From assembly GCF_001678905.1 (NCBI RefSeq), contig NZ_CP012117.1, positions 124,001 to 188,000 of the forward strand: a stretch of DNA of 64,000 nt, read 5' to 3'. Source of the stretch: Dermabacter vaginalis (GTDB lineage Bacteria > Actinomycetota > Actinomycetes > Actinomycetales > Dermabacteraceae). Each line of letters begins with the position of its first letter. The stretch's first letter is position 1. The notes beneath the pieces were generated by a model. That model was not told where the DNA came from and made no database searches. It saw only the letters and a program-made list of their open reading frames with translations. Positions 26,044-35,402 of the stretch are shown in pieces. Made by a program: the position numbers and the translations under genes.

Positions 26044-28010
26044 CCCCGCGCGGGCAGGAGACCGAGAATCTCGGCAATCGGAACGGCGCTCGCCGCAGCC
26101 CATGCCTGCGGGCGGCAGCTTGCCGGATAGGGGAGCGGCAGTTGCACGGCAGCCGTCGGATCCCCCGCGAACAGTTCGGGCAGGCGCCACTCAAAACCGC
26201 GCGCCGCACGCACGAGCGCCCTGGCGATCTGCTGTGCCTCGCTTGTGAAACCCGCGCGCAGGGCCTGACGCATGATGAACGCTGTGTCATGGCTCCACAC
26301 GCTGCCGCCGTGGTAGCGAGTGGGGAAGTAGGCGCCATTGTCGCTCGAGAGGGTGCGGATGCCGAAGCCCGTGAACATCGTCGAGTCCATGAGCTGGTCG
26401 ACGACGAGGCGCTCTTCGCGCTGATCGAGAAGCCCGGTGCCAAGAAGGTGCCCCATGTTGGAGGCGACGCCGTCCACGGGACGCTTCTTGCCGTCGAGCG
26501 CGAGGGCAATGTAGGCCCCCTTGTTGTCCTCCACCCAGAACTGGTCACGGAAGGCCCGCCGGAGACCGTCGCACCGCTCACGAAGCCGTTCCCCGAGTTC
26601 GTTCGCGCGCTCGTGCCCCCACTGTTCGAGGAGGCGCGCGGCCACGAGCCCAGCTTCATAGGCGTAACCCTGCACCTCGGCGAGGGCAATCGGGCCCTCC
26701 GCAATCGTGCCGTCCGCGAAACGCACGGAGTCGCCCGAATCTTTCCAGCCCTGGTTCGCGAGGCCGTGGCCGGATTCGTCGATGTATTCGAGGAACAGGT
26801 TGCCGTCGGCGTCGGCGTGGTCGAGGAGCCAGTCGGCGGCGCGTGCGACGTTGTCGGCGAGGTCGCTCACGTCGAGCCCAAGGTCGGTGACGTCGCCTGC
26901 GAGGAGAATCCACAGGGGCGTCGCGTCGATCGTGCCGTAGTACACGGGTGGGAGGTACGAATCGCCCATATCCATCCCCACGGCGCGCACTTCGTGAAGG
27001 ATCTTTCCGGGCTGCTCGGCGGTATCGATGTTCTTCGCGGTGCCCTGCTGAGTCGCAAGCGTGCGCAGAGTACTCGCCGCAAGTTCAGGATGGAGCGGCG
27101 CGAGGAAGCTCGCCGCGATGAGGGAGTCGCGCCCAAAAAGCGTGAAGAACCACGGCGCGCCGGCTGCAAGAAACGCCTGATCGGGGTCATTGTGGCGGGC
27201 GAGGCGCAGGCTCGTGAGGTCCGCGAGGGATTGGGTGAGGAGGGTTCCGACGGCCGTCTGCTCAGCATCGTGCGGCTTCTCAAGTGCGATTCCGGCACCC
27301 AGGTTCGGGGTGTCGACGCCGGTGAAAGGTGCGCGATCGTCGCGCGCGGTGAGATCCCACGCGACGGTCGCGGTCGTGTTGGGCTCGAGGGTCGTGCGCA
27401 AGCGCGCGTGGAGAACCCGTCCCTCCTCGGTGGACGTGGCGAGCGTTGTGCCCTCACCTTCGATGCTGAGGCGTGCGCGCGTTCCCTCTCGCCAGCTCCA
27501 TTCGGCAGTGCTGCGGTTAAGGCTCGCGGTAGGGGCCGCTACGGCAAGTTTCTTAGCGAGGTGCGGGTCTTTGACGGCCGCCATGGGGCTCGCGTCGAGG
27601 TCGAGCGCCACGTCGAGTTCGAAGGCAACGGGGTGGTCCGCCGCGGAGGTCACCGTGAGCGTTTCTCGCACGCCGTCGATGCTGGCCTCGCGCTCGCGAA
27701 CGAGCCGCACGACGGGATCGACGGGGAGCCCCTCGAGCGACACGACATCGGTGAAGCGGAGCTTCTTCGCGCCAAAGGTTTCGAGGCCCATGCTCGAGAG
27801 CTCGCCTTCCGGGAGCTGCTCGGGGGCGGCACCGTCGGTGAGCTGCGCGCCGCGAACCTCCAATTCGTAGGTCTTGATGAGGCGGTCATCGGCGAGGAAG
27901 AGCCCCTCGGCGCCCTCGCCTGTCATTGCCCCGCTCGGGGTGGACCATGCGTGAACGGGCGCGGCAAAGACGCCGCAGAGGTCGTGGACGAAGGGCTGGT
28001 GGAGGGGCAT
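26040..28010 (-). CDS. Glycogen-debranching-type glycosidase (GDE N-terminal domain plus alpha/alpha barrel)
   Basis: A 656-aa cytosolic protein. ATG at 28010 (MPLHQPFVHDLCG) follows AAAAGGA. Residues about 10-200 match the beta-rich N-terminal domain of amylo-alpha-1,6-glucosidase-like proteins (FLADDRLIKTYEL; LRYD-type strands). Residues about 260-640 form an (alpha/alpha)6 barrel with WFTLFGRDSLI (about 303-313, with the conserved Arg-Asp) and NLFLEYIDESGHGLANQGWKDSGDS in part (about 416-440). Likely trims alpha-glucans or a related oligosaccharide; the substrate cannot be read from sequence. It stands alone after a strong hairpin. Confidence 0.85.
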   Translation of the reverse strand: MPLHQPFVHDLCGVFAAPVHAWSTPSGAMTGEGAEGLFLADDRLIKTYELEVRGAQLTDGAAPEQLPEGELSSMGLETFGAKKLRFTDVVSLEGLPVDPVVRLVREREASIDGVRETLTVTSAADHPVAFELDVALDLDASPMAAVKDPHLAKKLAVAAPTASLNRSTAEWSWREGTRARLSIEGEGTTLATSTEEGRVLHARLRTTLEPNTTATVAWDLTARDDRAPFTGVDTPNLGAGIALEKPHDAEQTAVGTLLTQSLADLTSLRLARHNDPDQAFLAAGAPWFFTLFGRDSLIAASFLAPLHPELAASTLRTLATQQGTAKNIDTAEQPGKILHEVRAVGMDMGDSYLPPVYYGTIDATPLWILLAGDVTDLGLDVSDLADNVARAADWLLDHADADGNLFLEYIDESGHGLANQGWKDSGDSVRFADGTIAEGPIALAEVQGYAYEAGLVAARLLEQWGHERANELGERLRERCDGLRRAFRDQFWVEDNKGAYIALALDGKKRPVDGVASNMGHLLGTGLLDQREERLVVDQLMDSTMFTGFGIRTLSSDNGAYFPTRYHGGSVWSHDTAFIMRQALRAGFTSEAQQIARALVRAARGFEWRLPELFAGDPTAAVQLPLPYPASCRPQAWAAASAVPIAEILGLLPARG

Positions 28011-28047
28011 GGGGTGTCCTTTTGCCGCTTCCGGCATTCAAGGGGAT

Positions 28048-28105
28048 CTAACCCCAACAATTGTGGCGGAACTCGATCTCCTACCGCCACAAACGTGGGG
28101 GTTAG
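28048..28105 (-). terminator. Two-arm hairpin between YezG-like gene and debranching-type gene
   Basis: CTAACCCC (28048-28055) pairs with GGGGTTAG (28098-28105) and, nested inside, TTGTGGCGG (28061-28069) pairs perfectly with CCGCCACAA (28084-28092). It begins at the stop codon of the minus-strand gene (28102) and lies upstream of the next start at 28010. A terminator is likely, though it could also be an attenuator for the downstream gene. Confidence 0.65.
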
Positions 28106-29127
28106 TTCCCTAGGGCGCCAGCTGCGTCGCTGCCCGTGTCGCGCAAGCGCTCGACCCAGCGCTCGTGGAGTACGCTCGCGGGGCTTTGTTCCTCCTCGGC
28201 AATGCCGGGTTCGAGCGGTTCATAGGTGAGGTCTTCATTCACGTCGTCCTCGGCGACGTCGAAGCGCAGCACGATACGGGTAGGAACCGGCTCGCCCATG
28301 GCCTCGAGAACGTCCTGGAAATCGGCCGTGCTTTCGGTGAGCGGTTCGAGGAGATACTCGACCTGCTCCTCGATCGGGCTTTCGAGCTCGGGGATTGCTT
28401 TACCGAGCTCGTGCGAGCGGACGATGGCGCCGTCGATCTCGTAGACGGCGTTCACCGAGACGGCTCCGCCGAGGTGGGCAACGACCCATACGCGCTGAAG
28501 TGAGTCGTGGCAGTCGGCGAAGCTATAGGCGACCTGCAAGCAGTATGCCGACCATTGGTCGAAAGGTGTCTCGACGGCGGTGGGGTCCGTCGGCTCGAAC
28601 TCGAGAGTGGTGGCGTGAGCGTCCTGTTCGTCGCCGGATTCCTCGGGGAGTGCGGATGCCGAATCGACGCCGGTCTCGCGTAGTCGCTCTATCCACCGCT
28701 CGAGGAGTTCGGTATTGCTCGCCTGCTTTTCTTCGGGAACTCCGGGTTCGAGCGAGTCGTAGGTCATGCTCGCCGTCAGTTCTTCCTGCTTGACGTCGTA
28801 GCGCAGCACGATGCGAGTGGGCAGTTCCTCGCCCGCCTCGACGACGGCGTTTCGCAGTGCAACCGAGTTCTCGAGGAGGGGATCGAGGAGTTCGCCCTGC
28901 GCGTCGGGGGAGCAGTCGAGTTCAGGGATCGCCTCGTTGAGGTTGTGAGGCTCGTAAATGCGACCCGCGACCTCGTAGGCGGCGTACGGCGTCACGGTTG
29001 CACCGAGGTGCGCGATCACCCAGAGCCGGTCGAGTGCCTCGTGGCCGTCGGCGTAGGTGTCAGCGAGTTGCACGCAGGCGGGTGCCCACTGTTCGAACTC
29101 ACTCTTGAATGTGTCTTGGTTCACCAT
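28102..29127 (-). CDS. Tandem-repeat YezG/DUF600-like immunity-type protein
   Basis: A 341-aa acidic, soluble protein made of two similar halves (about 5-155 and 180-335). Each half has a LxRxWVxAHLGxxV strand, an EAIPEL or KAIPEL motif, PTRIVLRxDV, a YxxLEPGxxEE segment and ERWxERLRxTG. Half-to-half identity looks close to 45%. The layout resembles YezG/DUF600 immunity proteins that neutralise polymorphic toxins, but doubled. No toxin gene is adjacent. Family assignment is moderate and made from pattern memory. Confidence 0.65.
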   Translation of the reverse strand: MVNQDTFKSEFEQWAPACVQLADTYADGHEALDRLWVIAHLGATVTPYAAYEVAGRIYEPHNLNEAIPELDCSPDAQGELLDPLLENSVALRNAVVEAGEELPTRIVLRYDVKQEELTASMTYDSLEPGVPEEKQASNTELLERWIERLRETGVDSASALPEESGDEQDAHATTLEFEPTDPTAVETPFDQWSAYCLQVAYSFADCHDSLQRVWVVAHLGGAVSVNAVYEIDGAIVRSHELGKAIPELESPIEEQVEYLLEPLTESTADFQDVLEAMGEPVPTRIVLRFDVAEDDVNEDLTYEPLEPGIAEEEQSPASVLHERWVERLRDTGSDAAGALGN

Positions 29128-29207
29128 GGCTCAAGGCTAAACGCTTCCGCCTGGGAGGGCTCTTGCTGGTCCGACGACACCTTTTCTTGGCCTGTACCCT
29201 GGAAGTT

Positions 29208-32200
29208 ATGGCTTCTTCCGCGCGCACCCCTCAGCCGCCGTTTCCCTTCGTGCCGAAGGCCCTCATCGAACCGATGTTTGGGCGCGTCGTCGTGGAGCGC
29301 GCGGTCGATTACGCGAACGACGAGCATATTCGCCTGCCCAATTGGGTGACGACCTCGACCGGCTCGAAGGGCGAGCTCATCGGTGTCGTGCACGGTCGCG
29401 GCCCGGATCCCTACCGCGTGCGCGTGTCGCTTCACCGCGTTGACGATGAGGAAAGCGACTCCGAGGAGGCGCTTCCCCTGTGGATTCCCGTGCAGTCGAC
29501 GTGCACGTGCCCCGTGGCCATGAACTGCAAGCACGGCGCTGCGCTTGCCCTGTGGTCGGGGCAGCAGGCAGAGGCGTGGGAGGAGGCCCGCGAAGCGGAA
29601 CCCGAGGAGCAGCCAGCCTCGTGGCTCGAGACCCTCGCGCCGCTTCTGCGCGCGAGCGAGGAAGAGACGGAGGATACGACCCCTCTCGCCCTCGGCTTCG
29701 AGCTCAAAGCCGAGCAACTCACGAAGACGAGGTTTTCGTGGGGGTATGAGCCGTTCACGAAAGAGCACCTCGAGGCGGGCAAGAGTGTGTATCTGTCGAT
29801 CCGCCCGCTGCGCCGCGGCAAGCGCAACAACTGGATCAAGTCGGGGCTGTCGTGGCGCACGTTCGAGTACCGCATGAACGGTCGCGGCTTCGACCCCGCG
29901 CATGCTGACGCCCTGACCAGGATCTTTGCGCTCTCGGAGGCGGATCGCAGTCACACTGCCGCTGTCGAGCAGCTGTGGATCAACCAGTTTCGCTCGCCGA
30001 TCCTGTGGGAGGCTCTCGCGCGCGCTCGCGAGGCGGGGGTGGCGTTCGTGGGGCTCGAGAGCGTGGGTGAGGTCAGCCTCGGTGAGGGGGCCGACGTTGG
30101 CCTGGACCTGAGTGGCGCCGATGCTCTCAAGGTGCGGGCCCTCGCGCATATCGACGACGAGCCGAGGCCCGAGGCGCGCATGCTCGGTTCGAACGGCGTC
30201 ATTGATATCTCCCCAGGCAAGAGCGGCACGTTCAATATTGAGTTTGCGGCAACGTCCGCACCCGTGCCGATGCCGGTGCAGCGCCTCCTTGAAGCCCGGA
30301 CCCGCATTGACGTGCCAAAGAGCGACCGCGAGGCCTTCTTCGAGAGTGCGCTTCCTCGCCTGAACCGCGTCACGAGCATCGCGAGTGGCGACGGGAGTGT
30401 CGCGATGCCTGCGCCCAAGAAGCCGCGGCTGCAGCTCGAACTCACATATAGCGGCGCCAATGCCCTTGCTCTGACGTGGTCGTGGCTGTATCCGTCGACG
30501 CGCCGCCGCTTCAGCGTGCATGCGCGTGACGGCGCCGACCGCGATCACGACTACGAGGATGAGCTCCTCGCCGAGGTGCGCGAGGTGTGGCCAACGGTGG
30601 GCGGCGCGCGCCCCGATGACCGCGCCCCCGAAGGCACCGAGAAGCTGAGCGACGTGGACACCGCGCACTTCACGACGCGCGTTCTGCCCGAGCTCGAGGC
30701 GATGGACGGCATCGACGTCACGATCTCGGGCACACGCCACACCTACCGCGAGCTCGACGGCGCCCCGTCGGTGCGCGTGCGGCAAACCGAGAATCCCGCG
30801 AAGAACGACTGGTTCGACCTGGGGTTTGAGGTGACGCTCGAGGGCAGAACGATCCCGTTCCCTTCCCTGTTTGTGGCGCTCGCGAAGGGACAGTCGAAAC
30901 TTCTTCTCGAGGATCGCACCTATTTTTCGCTTGAGCACCCGGCCTTCGATGCCCTGCGCGCCCTGATCGCCGAGGGGGAGGCCCTCGCCGAGTGGGAGCC
31001 CGAACGCCAGCAGATCTCGAAGTATCAGGTGGGTTTTTGGGAGGATCTTGCCGACGCGGCGGATGCGACCGAGGCTGCCGACGGTTGGGAAGAAACCGTC
31101 GGAAAACTGAAGAAACTCGAGGCCATCCCACATACGCCCATTCCAGCCGGGCTGCACGCGAAGCTGCGCTCCTACCAGCGCGAGGGCTTCGAGTTCCTTG
31201 CGCTTCTGTATTCGCTCGGGCTCGGCGGGATTCTTGCCGATGACATGGGCCTCGGCAAGACACTCCAGGCGCTTACGCTTATCCAGCACGCACGCGAGAC
31301 GGCGAGCACGGGGGAGGGGAACGGCCCGGTGACGGCGGGCGCGGGGGAGACCCCCGCCCAGGTAAGTGCAGGTCCGACGCCTGCCGGCCCACATCGCCCC
31401 TTCCTCGTCCTGGCGCCGAGCAGCGTGCTCGGGGTGTGGCAGGCGGAAGCCGAGCGCTTCACGCCCAACCTGAAGGTCGCGCTCGTCGATCGCACGAGGC
31501 GCGCCCGAAAAACGGAGCTGCGGCGCGAAATCGAAGGCGCCGATATCGTCGTCACGAGTTACACGATCGCCCGCATCGATTCGGAGGATTTCGCACGCGA
31601 ACAGTTCGCGGGCCTCATCCTCGACGAGGCCCAATTCGTGAAGAACCGCGCCTCGCGCATCCATCAAGCGGTCAAGCGCATCAAAGCGCCTTTCCGTCTC
31701 GCCATTACGGGCACGCCCATGGAGAACTCCCTCGGGGACCTGTGGGCGCTCATGTCGATCGTCGCGCCGGGCGTGCTCGGCCCGCACGTGCAGTTCCGCA
31801 CCCACTTCACGCAGCCGATCGAATCGGGCGAGCATCCGGAGAAGATGCCCGTGCTTCGTCGTAGGCTCCGCCCGTTCATGCTGCGCCGCACGAAGGAACT
31901 CGTCGCGAAGGACCTTCCTCAGAAGCAGGAGCAGGTCGTCAAGGTCGAGCTCGAGGGCGCGCACCGCAGGATCTACGACTCGGTGCTTCAACGCGAGCGC
32001 AAGAAGGTCCTCGGCCTGATCGACGACATGGACAAGAACCGCTTCATCGTGTTTCGCTCACTCACACTCTTGCGGATGCTCGCGCTCGATCCCGCGCTCG
32101 TGGACGATGGCGGCGATAAGAACGCGCCGTCGACGAAGCTCGCGGTTCTTTTCGAGCGGCTCGATGAAGTCGTTGCCGAGGGGCACCGCGTGCTGGTGTT

Positions 32201-32633
32201 TTCGCAGTTCACGAGCTTCCTCGCGCGCGTCGCGGAGCAACTGCGCGAGCGGCAGGTCGCCTACCAGTACCTCGATGGTTCGACCCGCGATCGCGCGGAC
32301 GTCATCCGAGACTTCCGCGAGGGCGATGACCCGGTCTTCCTCATCTCCCTCAAGGCTGGCGGTTTCGGCCTGACGCTCACCGAGGCCGACTACGTGTTTC
32401 TCCTCGATCCGTGGTGGAATCCCGCCGCCGAAAACCAGGCGATTGACCGCACGCACCGCATCGGCCAAACGGAGCGCGTCATGGTCTACCGCCTCGTCGC
32501 GGCGGATACGATCGAGGACAAGGTTCTCGCGCTCCAGGAGAAGAAACGCGCGCTGTTCGATTCGCTCACCGACGGTGGCGAGGCGTTCAGCGCACAGATC
32601 ACCGCCGACGACGTCAAGGAGCTCTTCTCGTGA
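29208..32633 (+). CDS. SWIM zinc-finger SNF2-family helicase
   Basis: A 1141-aa protein, ATG at 29208 behind GGAAG. A SWIM zinc finger (CTCPVAMNCKH, about 103-113) is followed by an N-terminal extension of about 550 residues and the SNF2 core: GILADDMGLGKTLQALTLI (about 676-694), LDEAQFVKN, ITGTPMENSLGDLWAL, then helicase C with GFGLTLTEADYVFLLDPWWN and HRIGQTE. Such bacterial SNF2 proteins translocate on double-stranded DNA; the specific role is unclear. A roughly 30-residue Gly/Ala/Thr/Pro-rich insertion after the Walker A helix (about 702-728) contains a near-copy of the AASCGTCGGA decamer. nnrD follows with a GTGA overlap. Confidence 0.93.
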   Translation: MASSARTPQPPFPFVPKALIEPMFGRVVVERAVDYANDEHIRLPNWVTTSTGSKGELIGVVHGRGPDPYRVRVSLHRVDDEESDSEEALPLWIPVQSTCTCPVAMNCKHGAALALWSGQQAEAWEEAREAEPEEQPASWLETLAPLLRASEEETEDTTPLALGFELKAEQLTKTRFSWGYEPFTKEHLEAGKSVYLSIRPLRRGKRNNWIKSGLSWRTFEYRMNGRGFDPAHADALTRIFALSEADRSHTAAVEQLWINQFRSPILWEALARAREAGVAFVGLESVGEVSLGEGADVGLDLSGADALKVRALAHIDDEPRPEARMLGSNGVIDISPGKSGTFNIEFAATSAPVPMPVQRLLEARTRIDVPKSDREAFFESALPRLNRVTSIASGDGSVAMPAPKKPRLQLELTYSGANALALTWSWLYPSTRRRFSVHARDGADRDHDYEDELLAEVREVWPTVGGARPDDRAPEGTEKLSDVDTAHFTTRVLPELEAMDGIDVTISGTRHTYRELDGAPSVRVRQTENPAKNDWFDLGFEVTLEGRTIPFPSLFVALAKGQSKLLLEDRTYFSLEHPAFDALRALIAEGEALAEWEPERQQISKYQVGFWEDLADAADATEAADGWEETVGKLKKLEAIPHTPIPAGLHAKLRSYQREGFEFLALLYSLGLGGILADDMGLGKTLQALTLIQHARETASTGEGNGPVTAGAGETPAQVSAGPTPAGPHRPFLVLAPSSVLGVWQAEAERFTPNLKVALVDRTRRARKTELRREIEGADIVVTSYTIARIDSEDFAREQFAGLILDEAQFVKNRASRIHQAVKRIKAPFRLAITGTPMENSLGDLWALMSIVAPGVLGPHVQFRTHFTQPIESGEHPEKMPVLRRRLRPFMLRRTKELVAKDLPQKQEQVVKVELEGAHRRIYDSVLQRERKKVLGLIDDMDKNRFIVFRSLTLLRMLALDPALVDDGGDKNAPSTKLAVLFERLDEVVAEGHRVLVFSQFTSFLARVAEQLRERQVAYQYLDGSTRDRADVIRDFREGDDPVFLISLKAGGFGLTLTEADYVFLLDPWWNPAAENQAIDRTHRIGQTERVMVYRLVAADTIEDKVLALQEKKRALFDSLTDGGEAFSAQITADDVKELFS

Positions 32634-33484
32634 CCGGTCTCGCCAACCTCGCCCGCTTCTGGCCCGCGCCTACCGAGCGCGACCACAAGTACACGCGCGG
32701 CGTTGTGTGCATGGCGACGGGCAGCGAGCACTACCCGGGCGCGGCGCTCATCGGCTGTGAAGCGGCGGCCCGCTGCGGCGTGGGCATGGTGCGTTACCTC
32801 GGGCCCGAAGCCGTCGCGCGCATGGTGATCGCGCGTACACCCGAGGTCGTCCCCGCCGTCGGCCGTGCACAGGCATTCGTGGCTGGCTCCGGATGGGAAG
32901 GGCCGGGCCGTCTTGAGGCCGTGCGCGCGTGCATGACGGAAACCTCGCCGGGTGCCCTTCTGGTCGCGGATGCGGGCGCGCTTGGACCCGCCCTGGCGCG
33001 TGCGAATTCCGACGGTTTCTCCGCCCGCCTCGTCCTCACCCCTCACGCGGGGGAGGCCGCGAGCCTGCTCGATGGCTGGGACCGTGGCCGCATCGCGTCC
33101 TCACCCCGCGAGGCCGCGGAAACCCTCGCCGAGCGCACCGGCGCGACGGTGATCCTCAAGGGGCACACGACATGGATTGCCGCGCCGGGAGAGGACACTC
33201 TCGCGGTCACATCGCCCACGACGCGCCTCGCGACCGCGGGAACGGGCGATGCGCTCGCGGGCATCACCGGGGCGTTGCTGGCGCTCAACCACGCACAGAT
33301 CGCGCAAGGGCTTGAGCGCGGCGACCGTCGGACGCTCCTTGCGGTGTGCGAAGCCGCTGTGACCCTGCACGCTCACGCCGCGGCCCTCGCAGCGGGTGAG
33401 GGCCACGCGCCGATTCTCGCAAGCGACATTGCGCAGGTGATTCCCGACCTCTTCGCTCGACTCTCGTCCAAGGTGAACACGTAG
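32630..33484 (+). CDS. nnrD: ADP/ATP-dependent NAD(P)H-hydrate dehydratase
   Basis: A 284-aa ribokinase-like enzyme of the YjeF C-terminal (NnrD) family, which repairs hydrated NAD(P)H. Signatures are HKYTRGVVCMATGSEHYPGA (about 16-35), TPHAGEA (about 139-145), ILKGHTTWIA (about 173-182) and ATAGTGDALAGITGALLA (about 202-219) with the catalytic Asp in GTGD. The separate YjeF N-terminal epimerase domain is not present. GTG start at 32630 overlaps the SNF2 gene stop. Confidence 0.93.
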   Translation: MTGLANLARFWPAPTERDHKYTRGVVCMATGSEHYPGAALIGCEAAARCGVGMVRYLGPEAVARMVIARTPEVVPAVGRAQAFVAGSGWEGPGRLEAVRACMTETSPGALLVADAGALGPALARANSDGFSARLVLTPHAGEAASLLDGWDRGRIASSPREAAETLAERTGATVILKGHTTWIAAPGEDTLAVTSPTTRLATAGTGDALAGITGALLALNHAQIAQGLERGDRRTLLAVCEAAVTLHAHAAALAAGEGHAPILASDIAQVIPDLFARLSSKVNT

Positions 33485-33501
33485 ACTAGACACAATCCGA
33501 A

Positions 33502-33533
33502 GACGGGCGCCCCATGATGTGAGGCGCCCTCGT
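33502..33533 (+). terminator. Terminator after nnrD
   Basis: GACGGGCGCC (33502-33511) pairs with GGCGCCC-T-CGTC (33523-33533) with one bulged base, 18 bp after the nnrD stop and 34 bp before the terC start. Confidence 0.7.
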
Positions 33534-33566
33534 CATTTCCACCGCCCCCAGCCCGAAGGGACCCCG

Positions 33567-34583
33567 ATGGGTGAGATTTCCCTGCAGTTCGAGGTCATTT
33601 CGCTGATTGTCCTCGTTGCGATCCTCGTTATCGACCTTCTCCTCGTTCTCAAGCGCCCCCACGTGCCGTCCTTCAAGGAATGCATCGGCTGGGTCGTGTT
33701 CTACGTGGCGCTCGCGCTCATCTTCGCCGTCACGCTCTACTTCCTCGCCGGCCACCAGGTCGCGGGACAATTCATCGTGGGCTGGCTCACCGAATACTCG
33801 CTCAGTATCGACAACCTCTTCGTGTTCATTGTGATCATGTCGAAGTTTGCTGTGCCGAGGAAATACCAGCAAGAGGTGCTCATGGTGGGCATCATCATCG
33901 CGCTCATCGCGCGCGCGATCTTGATTTTGCTCGGCGTCGCCGTGATCAATTCCTTCGCGTGGGTGTTTTACATCTTTGCGATCTTCCTGTTCTACACGGC
34001 CTACAAACAGGTCCAGGGCGAGGAAGAGGAGGAGGCCGAGGACGGCTTCGTCATGAAGAACCTTAAAAAGGTCGTCCACGTCCACGATCACTACGACGGG
34101 AGTAAGATTCGCACGGTGGTGAACGGCAAGAAGGTCTTCACGCCGATGCTGCTCGTGTTCCTTACGATCGGCCTGACCGACGTGATGTTCGCGTTCGACT
34201 CGATCCCGGCGATCCTCGGCATTACGCAGAACCCGTTCATCGTGTTCACGACGAACCTCTTCGCGCTCATGGGGCTTCGCCAGCTGTACTTCCTACTCGG
34301 TGGGCTCGTGGACCGCCTCGTGTACCTCCACTACGGCCTCGCGGCGATCCTCGCCTTCATCGGCGTGAAGCTCGTCATTCACGCGGCCCACGAGGCGCCG
34401 CTGTGGCCTAAGGATTCAGGCTTTGGTCACTTCGTGCACTCGATCCCCGAGATCCCGATCTGGCTTTCGCTCGCCGTGATCGCCGGCTCGATGATCATCG
34501 CGATCATCGCCTCGCTTCTGTGGGCGCCGAAGACGAACGACGATCAACCGGCGGCTGCTGTCGAGGGTGGCGAAGGCCGCTAA
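33567..34583 (+). CDS. TerC-family integral membrane protein
   Basis: A 338-aa membrane protein with about nine TM helices. ATG at 33567 (MGEISLQFEV) follows GAAGGGA. TerC signatures with acidic residues in TM helices are visible: SIDNLFVFIVI (about 85-95) and FAFDSIPAILG (about 210-220). TerC proteins export metals such as Mn2+ in several bacteria; no yybP-ykoY riboswitch is recognisable in the short 5' region. A VIT-type metal transporter gene follows, supporting a metal-related role. Confidence 0.93.
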   Translation: MGEISLQFEVISLIVLVAILVIDLLLVLKRPHVPSFKECIGWVVFYVALALIFAVTLYFLAGHQVAGQFIVGWLTEYSLSIDNLFVFIVIMSKFAVPRKYQQEVLMVGIIIALIARAILILLGVAVINSFAWVFYIFAIFLFYTAYKQVQGEEEEEAEDGFVMKNLKKVVHVHDHYDGSKIRTVVNGKKVFTPMLLVFLTIGLTDVMFAFDSIPAILGITQNPFIVFTTNLFALMGLRQLYFLLGGLVDRLVYLHYGLAAILAFIGVKLVIHAAHEAPLWPKDSGFGHFVHSIPEIPIWLSLAVIAGSMIIAIIASLLWAPKTNDDQPAAAVEGGEGR

Positions 34584-34590
34584 GGGTAGG

Positions 34591-34617
34591 CTTCCCGGTC
34601 TAGCGGGCAAGGTTTTT
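34591..34617 (+). terminator. Terminator after the terC-type gene
   Basis: CTTCCCG/CGGG-C-AAG stem (34591-34597 with 34604-34611) followed by GTTTTT (34612-34617). Modest stem but a clear T run. Confidence 0.55.
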
Positions 34618-34637
34618 AGCGACATAGCGTGAGAGCT

Positions 34638-35369
34638 ATGAGTAGCTCCACCCCTGCCCCAGAAACCTCCCCCGAAGACACACACGACCGCGCCGCGTCA
34701 TCGGCGAACCTCAACCGCCTGCGTGCCGGCGTACTCGGCGCAAATGATGGCATCGTGTCCGTCGCCGGCATGGTCGTTGGTGTCGCCGCCGCAACCCCGA
34801 CCTTCGGCGCTCTCGCGATCGCGGGCGCCGCCGCGCTCAGTGCCGGCGCGCTCTCGATGGCGATGGGCGAGTACGTGTCCGTTTCGACGCAGCGAGACAC
34901 CGAACGTTCGCTCCTCGAGCGTGAGCGGCAGCGCCTCGCCACGGACCCGGAACGTGAACTCGCCGCCCTCGCGGCCTCTCTCGAGGAGACCGGGATCCCC
35001 GAAGACCTTGCGCGCGAAGCCGCCGAACGCATGAGCGCGCACGACGCGCTCGACGCTCACGCCCGCGTGCGCTACGGCATCGAAGAAGAGTCGATCGCCT
35101 CGCCCATGGGTGCTGCGTTTGCTTCCCTCATCGCGTTCACTCTCGGTGGCCTCCTTCCGGTGATCGCTGTTCTCTTCACGCCCGTTGCCGTGAAGATTCC
35201 CGCCGTCGTGGCGTCGGTAGTGCTCGCACTCGCCCTCACCGGTTTCATTTCGGCGCGCCTCGGCCAGGCGAAAGCGGGCCGCGCCACGATCCGCACGATT
35301 CTCGGCGGTACGGCTGCGATGGCCGTCTCCTACGGCATAGGCACGCTGCTCGGCGTGAGCGTGATCTAG
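34638..35369 (+). CDS. VIT1/CCC1-family iron/manganese transporter
   Basis: A 243-aa membrane protein with the VIT1 signatures LRAGVLGANDGIVSVAGMVVG (about 22-40) and ALSMAMGEYVSVSTQRDTE (about 69-87), a central Glu-rich cytosolic helix pair, then three further TM helices. Length is normal for the bacterial family, which moves Fe2+ or Mn2+ out of the cytosol. A GTG nine bases upstream (34629) is an alternative start; I prefer ATG at 34638. Confidence 0.93.
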   Translation: MSSSTPAPETSPEDTHDRAASSANLNRLRAGVLGANDGIVSVAGMVVGVAAATPTFGALAIAGAAALSAGALSMAMGEYVSVSTQRDTERSLLERERQRLATDPERELAALAASLEETGIPEDLAREAAERMSAHDALDAHARVRYGIEEESIASPMGAAFASLIAFTLGGLLPVIAVLFTPVAVKIPAVVASVVLALALTGFISARLGQAKAGRATIRTILGGTAAMAVSYGIGTLLGVSVI

Positions 35370-35402
35370 GTGTGCTGACCAGAGAGGTTGATCGACCCGT
35401 CC

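Noticed and set aside
25716..28229. Long plus-strand open frame of about 837 codons
   Set aside because: It starts inside the AddA-like gene and runs antisense to the debranching-type gene, whose domains are clear. Composition is Arg/Gly/Glu-rich as expected of a shadow frame.
29121..31991. Long minus-strand open frame of about 956 codons
   Set aside because: It is antisense to the SNF2 helicase gene with its complete motif set; the translated product is Arg/His/Leu-rich and has no domain.
33485..33566. Manganese (yybP-ykoY) riboswitch before the terC-type gene
   Set aside because: The gap is only about 80 bp and is filled by the nnrD terminator and the ribosome site; no riboswitch core could be seen.
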